64,000 bases of DNA from JAVKFY01 sp040223615 (GTDB taxonomy: Bacteria > Pseudomonadota > Alphaproteobacteria > GCA-2731375): assembly GCA_040223615.1 (NCBI GenBank), contig JAVKFY010000011.1, positions 62,001-126,000 on the forward strand, written 5' to 3'. The number at the start of each line of letters is the position of its first letter. The first letter of the stretch is position 1. The notes under the pieces were generated by a model that was not told the origin of the DNA, searched no databases, and saw only the letters and a program-made list of their open reading frames with translations. The position numbers and the translations under genes are program-made. Of this stretch, positions 15,851 through 22,978 are shown piece after piece.

Positions 15851-17404
15851 ATGCGGCTGATCGACTTTTTCGACAAAGGCGCGGAACGGTATCCGGACCG
15901 GGTGTTCCTGACCGACGCGCACGGCAGCTACACCTATGCCGAAGCGGCGGCGGCCAGCCACAGGATCGCCAACGCGCTGATCGCCGATGGCTGCACGCCG
16001 GGCACCCGGGTGGCGATCTACGCCCACAACGACGCGCGCAACTTCCTGGTGCTGCTGGGTGTGTTCCGGGCCGGCGCGGTGTGGACTTTCCTGAACGCCC
16101 GCAACGCGGCGGCTGACAACGCCTACATCCTCGACAACACCGGCACGCAGCACCTGTTCTATCATTCCGCCTTCGCCGAGGCGGTCGACCTGGTGCGCGA
16201 GGCCTGCCCGGCCCTGCGCAGAACGGTCTGCCTGGACCGCGAGGACGAGGGCGCGCCCGACTTCGCAGACTGGTCGGCGGCCGGCGGCGACGCACCGGTC
16301 GACGTGCCGCGCCATCCGGAGGACCTGGCGGTGATGGCGACGTCAGGCGGCACCACCGGGCGGCCCAAGGGCATCGAACTGTCGAACCGCGTGTTCATGG
16401 CGATGGCGGCGACCTACGACGCGCAGGTACCGATGAAGAAGCCGCCGGTGCACCTGGTGGCGGCGCCGATGTCGCACGCGGCCGGCGCGGTGATGACAGT
16501 GCTGATGGCGCGCGGCTGCACCAACGTGATCCTGCCCGGTTTCGACGCGGTGAAGGTCATGGAGACGATCCAGGAGCACAAGGTGACGGTGCTGTTCCTG
16601 CCGCCGACGGCGATCTACATGATGCTCGCGCACGGCGAGGTGCGAACCTACGACTACAGTTCGCTGGAGTATTTCATGTACGCGGCGGCGCCGATGTCGG
16701 TGGACAAGCTGCGCCAGGCCTGGGACGTGTTCGGCCCGGTGATGACGCAGAGCTACGGCCAGGCCGAGGCGCCGATGATCGCCACCTATTTCAGCCCCGA
16801 GCAGCATGCGCAAGCCCTGGTCGACCCGAAACTCGCGCACCGGCTGGCCGGCTGCGGCCACGAGACCGCCTACACGCGGCTGGCGATCATGGACGATGAC
16901 GGCAACCTGCTGGCCGACGGCGAGACCGGCGAGATCGTCTGCCGCGGCAGTCTGGTGATGACAGGCTATCACAACAACGAGGAGGCGACGGCGGAGGCGA
17001 GCGCGCACGGCTGGCACCACACCGGCGACGTCGGCATGCGCGATGCCGACGGCATGGTCTACATCGTCGACCGCAAGAAGGACATGATCATCTCCGGCGG
17101 CTTCAACATCTATCCGTCGGAGATCGAGCAGGTGGTGTGGAGCCACCCCGCCGTGCAGGACGCCGCCGTGGTCGGCACGCCGGACGACAAGTGGGGCGAG
17201 GCGGTGACCGCCGTGGTGCTGCTGAAGCCCGGCATGAGCGCCGGCGAGGCCGACATCCAGAAGCTTTGCCGCGAGAAGCTTGGCAGCATGAAGACGCCGA
17301 AGCGGGTCGAGTTCTGGCCCGACCTGCCGCGCAGCGCGGTCGGCAAGGTGCTGAAACGCGACATCCGCGACAAGTTCTGGGCCGGCCGCGAACGGCGGGT
17401 GTAG
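15851..17404 (+). CDS. AMP-binding acyl-CoA synthetase
   Basis: ANL-superfamily ligase (517 aa) that activates a carboxylic acid as acyl-AMP and transfers it to CoA. The P-loop TSGGTTGRPKG is near residues 163-174, followed by the QSYGQAE motif, TGDVGMRDADG, and the hinge/C-terminal motif DRKKDMIISGGFNIYPSEIE; the catalytic Lys lies in GKVLKRDIR. The start at 15851 has a good GGGAGG-type ribosome-binding site and matches the family N-terminus; a start at 15833 would add six residues. The acid substrate (medium, long or aromatic) cannot be told. Confidence 0.92.
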   Translation: MRLIDFFDKGAERYPDRVFLTDAHGSYTYAEAAAASHRIANALIADGCTPGTRVAIYAHNDARNFLVLLGVFRAGAVWTFLNARNAAADNAYILDNTGTQHLFYHSAFAEAVDLVREACPALRRTVCLDREDEGAPDFADWSAAGGDAPVDVPRHPEDLAVMATSGGTTGRPKGIELSNRVFMAMAATYDAQVPMKKPPVHLVAAPMSHAAGAVMTVLMARGCTNVILPGFDAVKVMETIQEHKVTVLFLPPTAIYMMLAHGEVRTYDYSSLEYFMYAAAPMSVDKLRQAWDVFGPVMTQSYGQAEAPMIATYFSPEQHAQALVDPKLAHRLAGCGHETAYTRLAIMDDDGNLLADGETGEIVCRGSLVMTGYHNNEEATAEASAHGWHHTGDVGMRDADGMVYIVDRKKDMIISGGFNIYPSEIEQVVWSHPAVQDAAVVGTPDDKWGEAVTAVVLLKPGMSAGEADIQKLCREKLGSMKTPKRVEFWPDLPRSAVGKVLKRDIRDKFWAGRERRV

Positions 17405-17481
17405 CCGGTCGGTAGTTTCACCGCGCCGCGAATCCCGGCATTCTGCCGCAGCTGGGTTCGGGGCGACGGGAAGAAGACACG

Positions 17482-18342
17482 ATGGACGGCATAGCCAAGA
17501 TTGAAGAACTGACCGACGAGATCGCCTTGCTGGCGACGACGTACGGGATGAGCGTGATCGGCGCCATCCTGACCCTGATCATCGGCTGGATTATCGCCGG
17601 CTGGCTGCACAACTCGATGCTGCGCTGGCTATCCAGGTCGAAACGTATCGACGCCACCTTGCGGCCGTTCCTGGCCAGCATGGTGAAGTATCTGGTGCTG
17701 ATCCTCACCGTGCTGGCGATGCTGGACCAGTTCGGGGTACAGACCGCCAGCCTGATCGCGGTGCTGGGCGCCGCCGGCCTGGCCGTCGGCCTGGCCTTGC
17801 AAGGCACGCTGTCGAACGTCGCCGCGGGCGTGATGTTGTTGATCTTCCGGCCGTTCAAGGTCGGCGACTATGTCGATGCCGGCGGGGTGGCCGGCACGGT
17901 GAAGCAGATCAACCTGTTCACCACCGACTTCGACACGCCCGACAACGTGCGCATCATCGTGCCGAACAGCCAGCTCTGGGACGGTGCGGTGAAGAACTAT
18001 TCGTACAACCAGACGCGGCGCGTCGACTTCGTTTTCGGCATCGCCTACGAGGACGACATCGGCAAGGCGATGTCGCTGATCGGCGACGAGATCGGCAAGG
18101 ACGACCGAGCGCATGGCGAACCAGAACCGTTCATGGCGGTAACCGAACTGGCCGACAGTTCGGTCAACATCGTGGTCCGGGTGTGGTGCGATGCCGCCAA
18201 CTACTGGGGCCTGAAGTTCGACCTGACCCGCGCGGTCAAGGAACGCTTCGACGCCGACGGCATCACGATTCCCTACCCGCAACGCGTCGTGCATCGCGCC
18301 GGCGAACCCGACTCCGAGGCCAAATCCGAGGCGACGGGCTAG
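17482..18342 (+). CDS. mscS: MscS-type mechanosensitive ion channel
   Basis: Small-conductance mechanosensitive channel of 286 aa, the same length as E. coli MscS. Three transmembrane segments (about residues 23-110) are followed by the pore helix AGLAVGLALQGTLSNVAAGVMLLIFRPFKVGDYVD, rich in Gly/Ala, then the beta domain with GTVKQINLFTTDF and IIVPNSQLWDGAVKNYS. It opens under membrane tension to release solutes during osmotic downshock. The phosphatase gene begins three bases after its stop, indicating co-translation and linking osmotic stress to that signalling protein. Confidence 0.94.
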   Translation: MDGIAKIEELTDEIALLATTYGMSVIGAILTLIIGWIIAGWLHNSMLRWLSRSKRIDATLRPFLASMVKYLVLILTVLAMLDQFGVQTASLIAVLGAAGLAVGLALQGTLSNVAAGVMLLIFRPFKVGDYVDAGGVAGTVKQINLFTTDFDTPDNVRIIVPNSQLWDGAVKNYSYNQTRRVDFVFGIAYEDDIGKAMSLIGDEIGKDDRAHGEPEPFMAVTELADSSVNIVVRVWCDAANYWGLKFDLTRAVKERFDADGITIPYPQRVVHRAGEPDSEAKSEATG

Positions 18343-18345
18343 CCG

Positions 18346-20478
18346 ATGGCGGAGTCAGCGCCCCCGGACAGTCGCTGGGAGCGCCTTGTCGCGTTTGTCA
18401 CCGTCGGGGGCGGCCGGCCTTTCGCCGCCGTCATGATGGCGCTCTGGCTCGCCGTCGCCTTCGCCGATCCGGCGGCGCTGACACGGCTGCGCACGCTCGC
18501 CTTCGACCTCTATCAGGTGCTGTCGCCGCGGGAGCCGGCCGGCTTTCCGGCCAAGGTGGTGGCGATCGACGAGGCCAGCCTGCAGGCCTACGGACAGTGG
18601 CCATGGCCGCGAACGGTGATGGCGCGGCTGATCGACAAGATCGCGGCCGCCGATCCGGCGGCGATCGGCTTCGACGTGATCTTCCCGGAGGTCGATCCCT
18701 ACTCGCCGGCACAACTCGCCCAGGTGCTGCCGCAGCTCGACGCCGGGCTGGCGACGCGGCTGGCCAACTTTCCCAGCAACGACGTTATCCTGGCCGACGC
18801 CTTCCGGCGCTACGGGCGCGTGGTGCTGGCCAAGGCCGGTGTTTTCGCCGAGGAAGCCGACGACCTGAAGAGCACGTTCGGCGCGCCGCCGGCGGTGCGC
18901 CAGGTGGGGCCGCCGGCTGACCACCTGCTGACCGACTATGCCTATGTACAGCGATCGATCGACGTGCTGGAGCGGGCCGCCAGCGGCTGGGGCTCGATCG
19001 TGCGCCCGCCGGACGATGACGGCGTGGTGCGGCGCCTGCCGGCAGTCGTGAAGATCGCCGGCAGTCTGGTGCCGGGGCTGAGCCTGGAGATGATCCGGGT
19101 GTTGCAGGGCAGCCCGGTCACCACGCTGGTCAGCGACGCGCGCGGTTATGTCGGCATCGACCCCGGCGACTTCCCGATCCGGATCGACCGCGACGGCCAC
19201 CTCACGCTGCATCACTCGCGCCACATCGCACAGCGCTTCATCTCGGCAAAGACCGTGCTGGAGGCCGAGGGCCCGATCGACGAGCTGAACCGGCGCATGG
19301 TGATCATCGGCGCTACCGCGATCGGCCTGCACGACCTCGTCGTCACGCCGCTGGAGCAGCGCATGCCCGGCGTGGAAATCCACGTCCAAGCGCTGGAGTC
19401 GCTGATCGACGACAGCTTCCTGGTGCGGCCCGACTGGGTGCCCTGGGCCGAACTGGCGGCCACGGCCGCGGGCGGGTTGTTGCTGTTATGGCTGGTGCCG
19501 GTGCTGCGGCCGGGCGCCGGTTTCGCGCCGTTGATCGTGATCTGGGCGGCGCTGGCAACCGCCGGCTGGGGCCTGTTCACCACGCAGCACACGCTGTTCG
19601 ATCCGACCGCGCCCGCGATCGGCACCGGCGTCACCTTCGTCGCCATGCTCGGCATGACCTTGATCCTGGCCGAGCAACGGCGACGCGAGATCCAGGCCGA
19701 ACTGGAACGCGAGCAGCGCGCGGCGCAGATCCTGCAAGGCCAGCTCGACGCGGCGCAGGACATCCAGATGAGCATGCTGCCCGACCCGAAGCGCGCCGGC
19801 CTGCCGGCCACGGTCGACCTGGACGCGCGGCTGGTGCCGGCGCGCACCGTTGGCGGCGACCTGTACGACTTCTTCATGATCGACGAACACCGGCTGTTCT
19901 TCCACATCGGCGACGTCACCGGCAAAGGCGTCGACGCGGCACTGTTCATGGCGCTGTCGAAAGCGCTGTGCAAGTCGGTGGTGCTGCGCAACGACGGCGC
20001 AATGGACCGGATCATGGCCGAGACCAACGCCGAGATGGCGCGCGAGAATATCTCCGACATGATGCTGACGATGTTCGCCGGCATCCTCGATCTGGAGACC
20101 GGCGTGATCGAGTTCTGCAATGCCGGACACGAGGCGCCTTACCGCCTGGCGGCCGGCGCCGAGCCGGTCGAAATCGAGAGCGAGGGCGGCCCGCCGCTGT
20201 GCGCGCTGGATGATTTCGACTATCCACTGGAGCGCACCGCGCTGGCGCCGGGCGAGATGCTGGTGCTGTACACCGACGGCGTGACCGACGCGGTCAACCC
20301 GGCCGACGAGTTGTTCGGGCGGGTACGGCTGAGCGAACTTGTCGCCGGCATGGACCCGGATGCTGGCGCCGGCGCGAACCTGAAGCGGCTCTACGACTCG
20401 GTTGACGTCTTCGTCGCCGGCGCCGATGCCGCCGACGACATCACCGTGGTGGTGCTGCGGCGGATGCCGGACGGCTGA
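18346..20478 (+). CDS. CHASE2 sensor with SpoIIE-type PP2C phosphatase
   Basis: Membrane signalling protein of 710 aa. One N-terminal transmembrane segment (about 24-41) precedes a periplasmic CHASE2 domain (about 45-345; KVVAIDEASLQAYGQWPWPR, IGFDVIFPEVDPY). Then come three transmembrane segments (about 366-440), a short coiled linker and a cytosolic SpoIIE phosphatase (about 470-705). Metal-binding acids are in GGDLYDFF, FHIGDVTGKGVDAALFM and VLYTDGVTDA. CHASE2 senses an unknown periplasmic signal; SpoIIE phosphatases usually dephosphorylate an anti-anti-sigma STAS protein, but no STAS or anti-sigma gene is in the window. Co-transcribed with mscS. Confidence 0.93.
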   Translation: MAESAPPDSRWERLVAFVTVGGGRPFAAVMMALWLAVAFADPAALTRLRTLAFDLYQVLSPREPAGFPAKVVAIDEASLQAYGQWPWPRTVMARLIDKIAAADPAAIGFDVIFPEVDPYSPAQLAQVLPQLDAGLATRLANFPSNDVILADAFRRYGRVVLAKAGVFAEEADDLKSTFGAPPAVRQVGPPADHLLTDYAYVQRSIDVLERAASGWGSIVRPPDDDGVVRRLPAVVKIAGSLVPGLSLEMIRVLQGSPVTTLVSDARGYVGIDPGDFPIRIDRDGHLTLHHSRHIAQRFISAKTVLEAEGPIDELNRRMVIIGATAIGLHDLVVTPLEQRMPGVEIHVQALESLIDDSFLVRPDWVPWAELAATAAGGLLLLWLVPVLRPGAGFAPLIVIWAALATAGWGLFTTQHTLFDPTAPAIGTGVTFVAMLGMTLILAEQRRREIQAELEREQRAAQILQGQLDAAQDIQMSMLPDPKRAGLPATVDLDARLVPARTVGGDLYDFFMIDEHRLFFHIGDVTGKGVDAALFMALSKALCKSVVLRNDGAMDRIMAETNAEMARENISDMMLTMFAGILDLETGVIEFCNAGHEAPYRLAAGAEPVEIESEGGPPLCALDDFDYPLERTALAPGEMLVLYTDGVTDAVNPADELFGRVRLSELVAGMDPDAGAGANLKRLYDSVDVFVAGADAADDITVVVLRRMPDG

Positions 20479-20518
20479 GGCGGGGAACCTTGGCGCGATC
20501 CCAGCCGTTGCGCCCTAC

Positions 20519-20713
20519 ATGAAAGACCGTCCGACAAGCCCGTCACCGTCGCCGCAAGCCGCGCGCCATGGCATCGACGACGATCAGGACGACATCGTGC
20601 TGCGCCGGCGTCGACAGCGGCAGTGGATCGTGGGCGGCCTTGTCGGTCTGCTCGTGCTCGGCATCGCCGCGGCCCTGATCGCCGGCGTGTTCGGCGAACT
20701 GGCGGCGCGCTAA
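20519..20713 (+). CDS. Small single-pass membrane protein, unknown
   Basis: Predicted 64-aa protein: a polar N-terminus (KDRPTSPSPSP, acidic DDDQDD run), a basic stretch RRRRQR, then one hydrophobic helix (WIVGGLVGLLVLGIAAALIAGVF, about residues 36-58) and a short tail. The basic flank predicts N-in/C-out topology. It lies 40 bases after the phosphatase gene on the same strand. Its stop codon is the first element of the 25-bp tandem repeat. I do not recognise a family; as a short frame in GC-rich DNA it could be non-coding, but the membrane helix and context argue for a gene. Confidence 0.55.
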   Translation: MKDRPTSPSPSPQAARHGIDDDQDDIVLRRRRQRQWIVGGLVGLLVLGIAAALIAGVFGELAAR

Positions 20714-20835
20714 CGCACGACCTGCTGCCGCGCGCTAGCGCACGACCTGTTCCCGCGCGCTAACGCACGACCTGTTCCCGCGCGCTAGCGCACGACCCGT
20801 TCCCGCGAGCTAGCGCACGACGATCTCGGCGCGGC
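20711..20835. repeat. 25-bp tandem repeat (about five units) between convergent gene ends
   Basis: Head-to-tail units begin at 20711, 20736, 20761, 20786 and 20811. The consensus is TA(A/G)CGCACGACCTGTTCCC plus CGCGCGC-type sequence; the fifth unit diverges after ACGACGATC. The fifth unit is the 3' end of the OmpA lipoprotein gene (Val-Arg-stop on the minus strand) and the first begins with the stop of the small membrane protein. Every unit thus carries a stop on both strands. Unit spacing is exactly 25 bp with a few substitutions, as expected from slipped-strand expansion. There are no spacers, so it is not a CRISPR. Confidence 0.95.
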
Positions 20836-21856
20836 GGTTGCGCGGCTCGGGCACGCCATCGTCGGTCGGCACCACCGGCTCGCGCTCGCCACGGCCCTGC
20901 GCCAGGATGCGGCTCGCCTTGATGTCGCGGTCGGCCAGGAAATCGCCGATGAAGCCGGCGATGGCCTCCGCCCGGCGCTTGCCGAGCCGGTCGTTGGCCG
21001 GCACCGTGCCCTCGCGGTCGGTGTGGCCGATCACCACCACTTCCGGCGACTTGCGGCGCTCCAGGTCGGCGGCGATATCGTCAAGGGTCGCCTTCGATTC
21101 CGGCGTCAGCTCGGCCTTGCCCTCCAGGAAGTAGAGCGTGAACGACCGCGGCGGCAACGGCTGCGCCTTCAGGGCATCGGCGAACAGGTCGTCCAGCTCC
21201 TCGTCGGACACGTCGACGCTGCGCGCCAGGCCGTCGCGGACCTCAAGCGCGGCACGGTCGCTTTCCAGCACCTGCGTGTCGCCGCCACCGGCGCCAGTCA
21301 CCGCCAGCTTGCCGAGCTTGCCATCGTCGTCGGGCAGCAGCACGAAGACGTCGCCCTTCAGTACCGACTTGTCCTCTGCGGCCGCGATCGCCGCCATGAA
21401 GGCGGACCGGCACCGTTCGATGTCGTCGTTCTGGTGGCCCTCTTCCTGCTGCTCCAGCCAGCAGTCGTAACTCGCCTGCGCGTCCGCCAGATCCTGCGGC
21501 GCGCGATCGCGACCGCGGCCGCGATACAGCTTGAGGATGCGCTCGCGCTGCGCCTCGAAGGTCGCGGCCATGCCGGTCGGCACCACACGCCCGGCCACCG
21601 CCTGAGGCTCCACCGGCTTGCCCATGCCCGCCGCCTCGGCGCGGTCGCGGAAATACAGCAGGTCGGTCCAGTCGAGCTCGGCGCGCTCGAACGCGGCCTT
21701 CTCCATGTAGGCCGACTTCAGCGCCGACTGGAACGGATCGTCGACCACCGGCTGCTGCTCCACCGGCGCCAGGTCCCAGCGCGTACAGGCGCCCAGCAAC
21801 AGCATGCCGGCGCACGCTGCGACGCGGCCGGCGAAAGTTCCCCCAAGGAATGCCAT
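20810..21856 (-). CDS. OmpA-family lipoprotein
   Basis: Outer-membrane lipoprotein of 348 aa. The signal peptide ends in the lipobox LLGAC with Cys24 as the lipidated residue. The middle part (about 50-230) is helical and charged without a recognised domain. The C-terminal 105 residues form an OmpA-like peptidoglycan-binding domain: FLEGKAELTPESKATLDDIA, then GHTDREGTVPANDRLGKRRAEAI with the Asp and Arg that bind diaminopimelate. It would tether the outer membrane to the cell wall. It follows the FecR-domain gene on the same strand after four bases. Confidence 0.9.
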   Translation of the reverse strand: MAFLGGTFAGRVAACAGMLLLGACTRWDLAPVEQQPVVDDPFQSALKSAYMEKAAFERAELDWTDLLYFRDRAEAAGMGKPVEPQAVAGRVVPTGMAATFEAQRERILKLYRGRGRDRAPQDLADAQASYDCWLEQQEEGHQNDDIERCRSAFMAAIAAAEDKSVLKGDVFVLLPDDDGKLGKLAVTGAGGGDTQVLESDRAALEVRDGLARSVDVSDEELDDLFADALKAQPLPPRSFTLYFLEGKAELTPESKATLDDIAADLERRKSPEVVVIGHTDREGTVPANDRLGKRRAEAIAGFIGDFLADRDIKASRILAQGRGEREPVVPTDDGVPEPRNRRAEIVVR

Positions 21857-21860
21857 TTTT

Positions 21861-22307
21861 CTACTCGACCGCGCGGACCAGGATCTTGGTGCCGCGAATG
21901 CCCAGGATCGAGCCGCGCGTCACCACTTTCATCGCGTCAGGCGACGACTTGGCCAGCCGCCCGGAGGTCACCGCCAGCGTGCCGCGTTCGACCCGCGAGG
22001 TGAAGTTGCCGGTCTGCGTGGTGGTGTCGTAGGCGAAGGCCTCCAGCGCGACGCGGCTGTTCGGGCCGGCCGAGAAACGGCTGTCGTCCATGAAGGTGAT
22101 ACCGACCGCGCCATCGGCGCCGGTCACGATCGTGTCGGCCTCGAACACGTCGCCACCAAGTGCCGCCGGGCGTTGGCCGGCGGCTGACTCGATATGCGCC
22201 TGGCCGGAGACTTCCTTGATCTGGCCGATCGGGCCGGCGGCCTGGGCCGGCGCCACGGTCAGCAGCATAGCCAAGCCAAGAATGGCGGCCAGCGAACGCG
22301 AAATCAT
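21861..22307 (-). CDS. FecR-domain periplasmic protein
   Basis: Exported protein of 148 aa with a signal peptide (MISRSLAAILGLAMLLTVAPAQAA) followed by a single FecR-type beta domain (about 28-140): IGQIKEVSGQAHIE, GGDVFEADTIVTGADGAVGITFMDDSRFSAGPNSRVALEAF and GTLAVTSGRLAKSSP. Standalone FecR proteins of this sort are not iron regulators; they occur next to CHASE2 and OmpA proteins and may bind envelope polymers. Start at 22307 chosen for the signal peptide; a start at 22457 would put 50 polar residues ahead of it and overlap a regulatory palindrome. It forms an operon with the OmpA lipoprotein. Confidence 0.88.
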   Translation of the reverse strand: MISRSLAAILGLAMLLTVAPAQAAGPIGQIKEVSGQAHIESAAGQRPAALGGDVFEADTIVTGADGAVGITFMDDSRFSAGPNSRVALEAFAYDTTTQTGNFTSRVERGTLAVTSGRLAKSSPDAMKVVTRGSILGIRGTKILVRAVE

Positions 22308-22392
22308 CGTTATTGCCCTCCCGCGCCGCGCGAGTCGCACGACGGAACGATTTACGTCCCCCGCTTGGTAATTAATACCTCGTCCCGACACA

Positions 22393-22416
22393 AGCCTGTG
22401 ATCGCCGTCACAGGCT
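22393..22416. promoter_or_regulatory. Perfect CRP-type palindrome
   Basis: AGCCTGTGA - TCGCCG - TCACAGGCT is a perfect 9-bp inverted repeat containing TGTGA-N6-TCACA, the consensus core of CRP/Vfr-family sites. It lies in the divergent region between the FecR gene (centre about 97 bases from its start) and the DUF1127 gene (about 151 bases). It could control either one through a cAMP- or other ligand-dependent CRP-family factor. The match is seen directly; binding is inference. Confidence 0.7.
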
Positions 22417-22555
22417 GGCGCCATGCGGCCGCAAACCACTGAAACAATTGAAACCAAAATCCGCTGCGGCAGAGATTTGCGAGAAACATAAGGGTCCTAC
22501 ATCTGCGTCGTCCCGCCGGGCCGGACCCCGGGGGACCTTCGAAAAGGAGCGAACA

Positions 22556-22828
22556 ATGAGCACAAGGACCATGACCATGTTCATGAATGACTTCGGCATA
22601 AACCAAGGGCGGGCTTCGCCCATGCTGCGGGTCACCAAGCCGGCCAGCCACGTCTTCGAGACGCTGATGGCGCTGACCGACTCGATGGTGGATGGCATCG
22701 TCAAGGGCGTCGCCTCGGTCGCCGGCTGGCACCGGCGGCAGCGTGCCTATGCCGAGCTGGCGCGGATGGACGACCACCTGCTGCGCGATATCGGCATCGG
22801 CCGGTATGGCCCGCACGGGGATCGCTAG
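22556..22828 (+). CDS. DUF1127 domain-containing small protein
   Basis: Small protein of 90 aa; the C-terminal 45 residues carry the DUF1127 pattern RRQRAYAELARMDDHLLRDIGIGR, an arginine-rich amphipathic helix followed by the D-I-G-I motif. Proteins of this family are short, often stress or phosphate regulated, and several bind RNA or DNA through the basic surface. The N-terminal half is unrelated to that domain. The start has a strong AAAAGGAGC ribosome-binding site. It is divergent from the FecR gene, sharing the region that holds the CRP-type palindrome. Confidence 0.87.
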   Translation: MSTRTMTMFMNDFGINQGRASPMLRVTKPASHVFETLMALTDSMVDGIVKGVASVAGWHRRQRAYAELARMDDHLLRDIGIGRYGPHGDR

Positions 22829-22978
22829 CCCGTGTCGTTAATCGACCGCCATAGCTCCACCCCCGCCCGAGGGTGATCGATGCCGATCAGCGCACCATTG
22901 GCTGTGCTAGGCTTGGCATCGGTCACCCAGGGTCGAGGCGCGAGCGCGCCGCGCCCCCGTGGCGACGGATGGCAGTCG

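Noticed and set aside
20711..20835. CRISPR-like array
   Set aside because: The 25-bp units are contiguous with no spacers and no cas genes are nearby; it is a plain tandem repeat.
21861..22307. FecR iron-citrate anti-sigma regulator
   Set aside because: The protein has a cleavable signal peptide and a lone FecR domain; it lacks the N-terminal cytosolic anti-sigma part and no FecI sigma gene is present.
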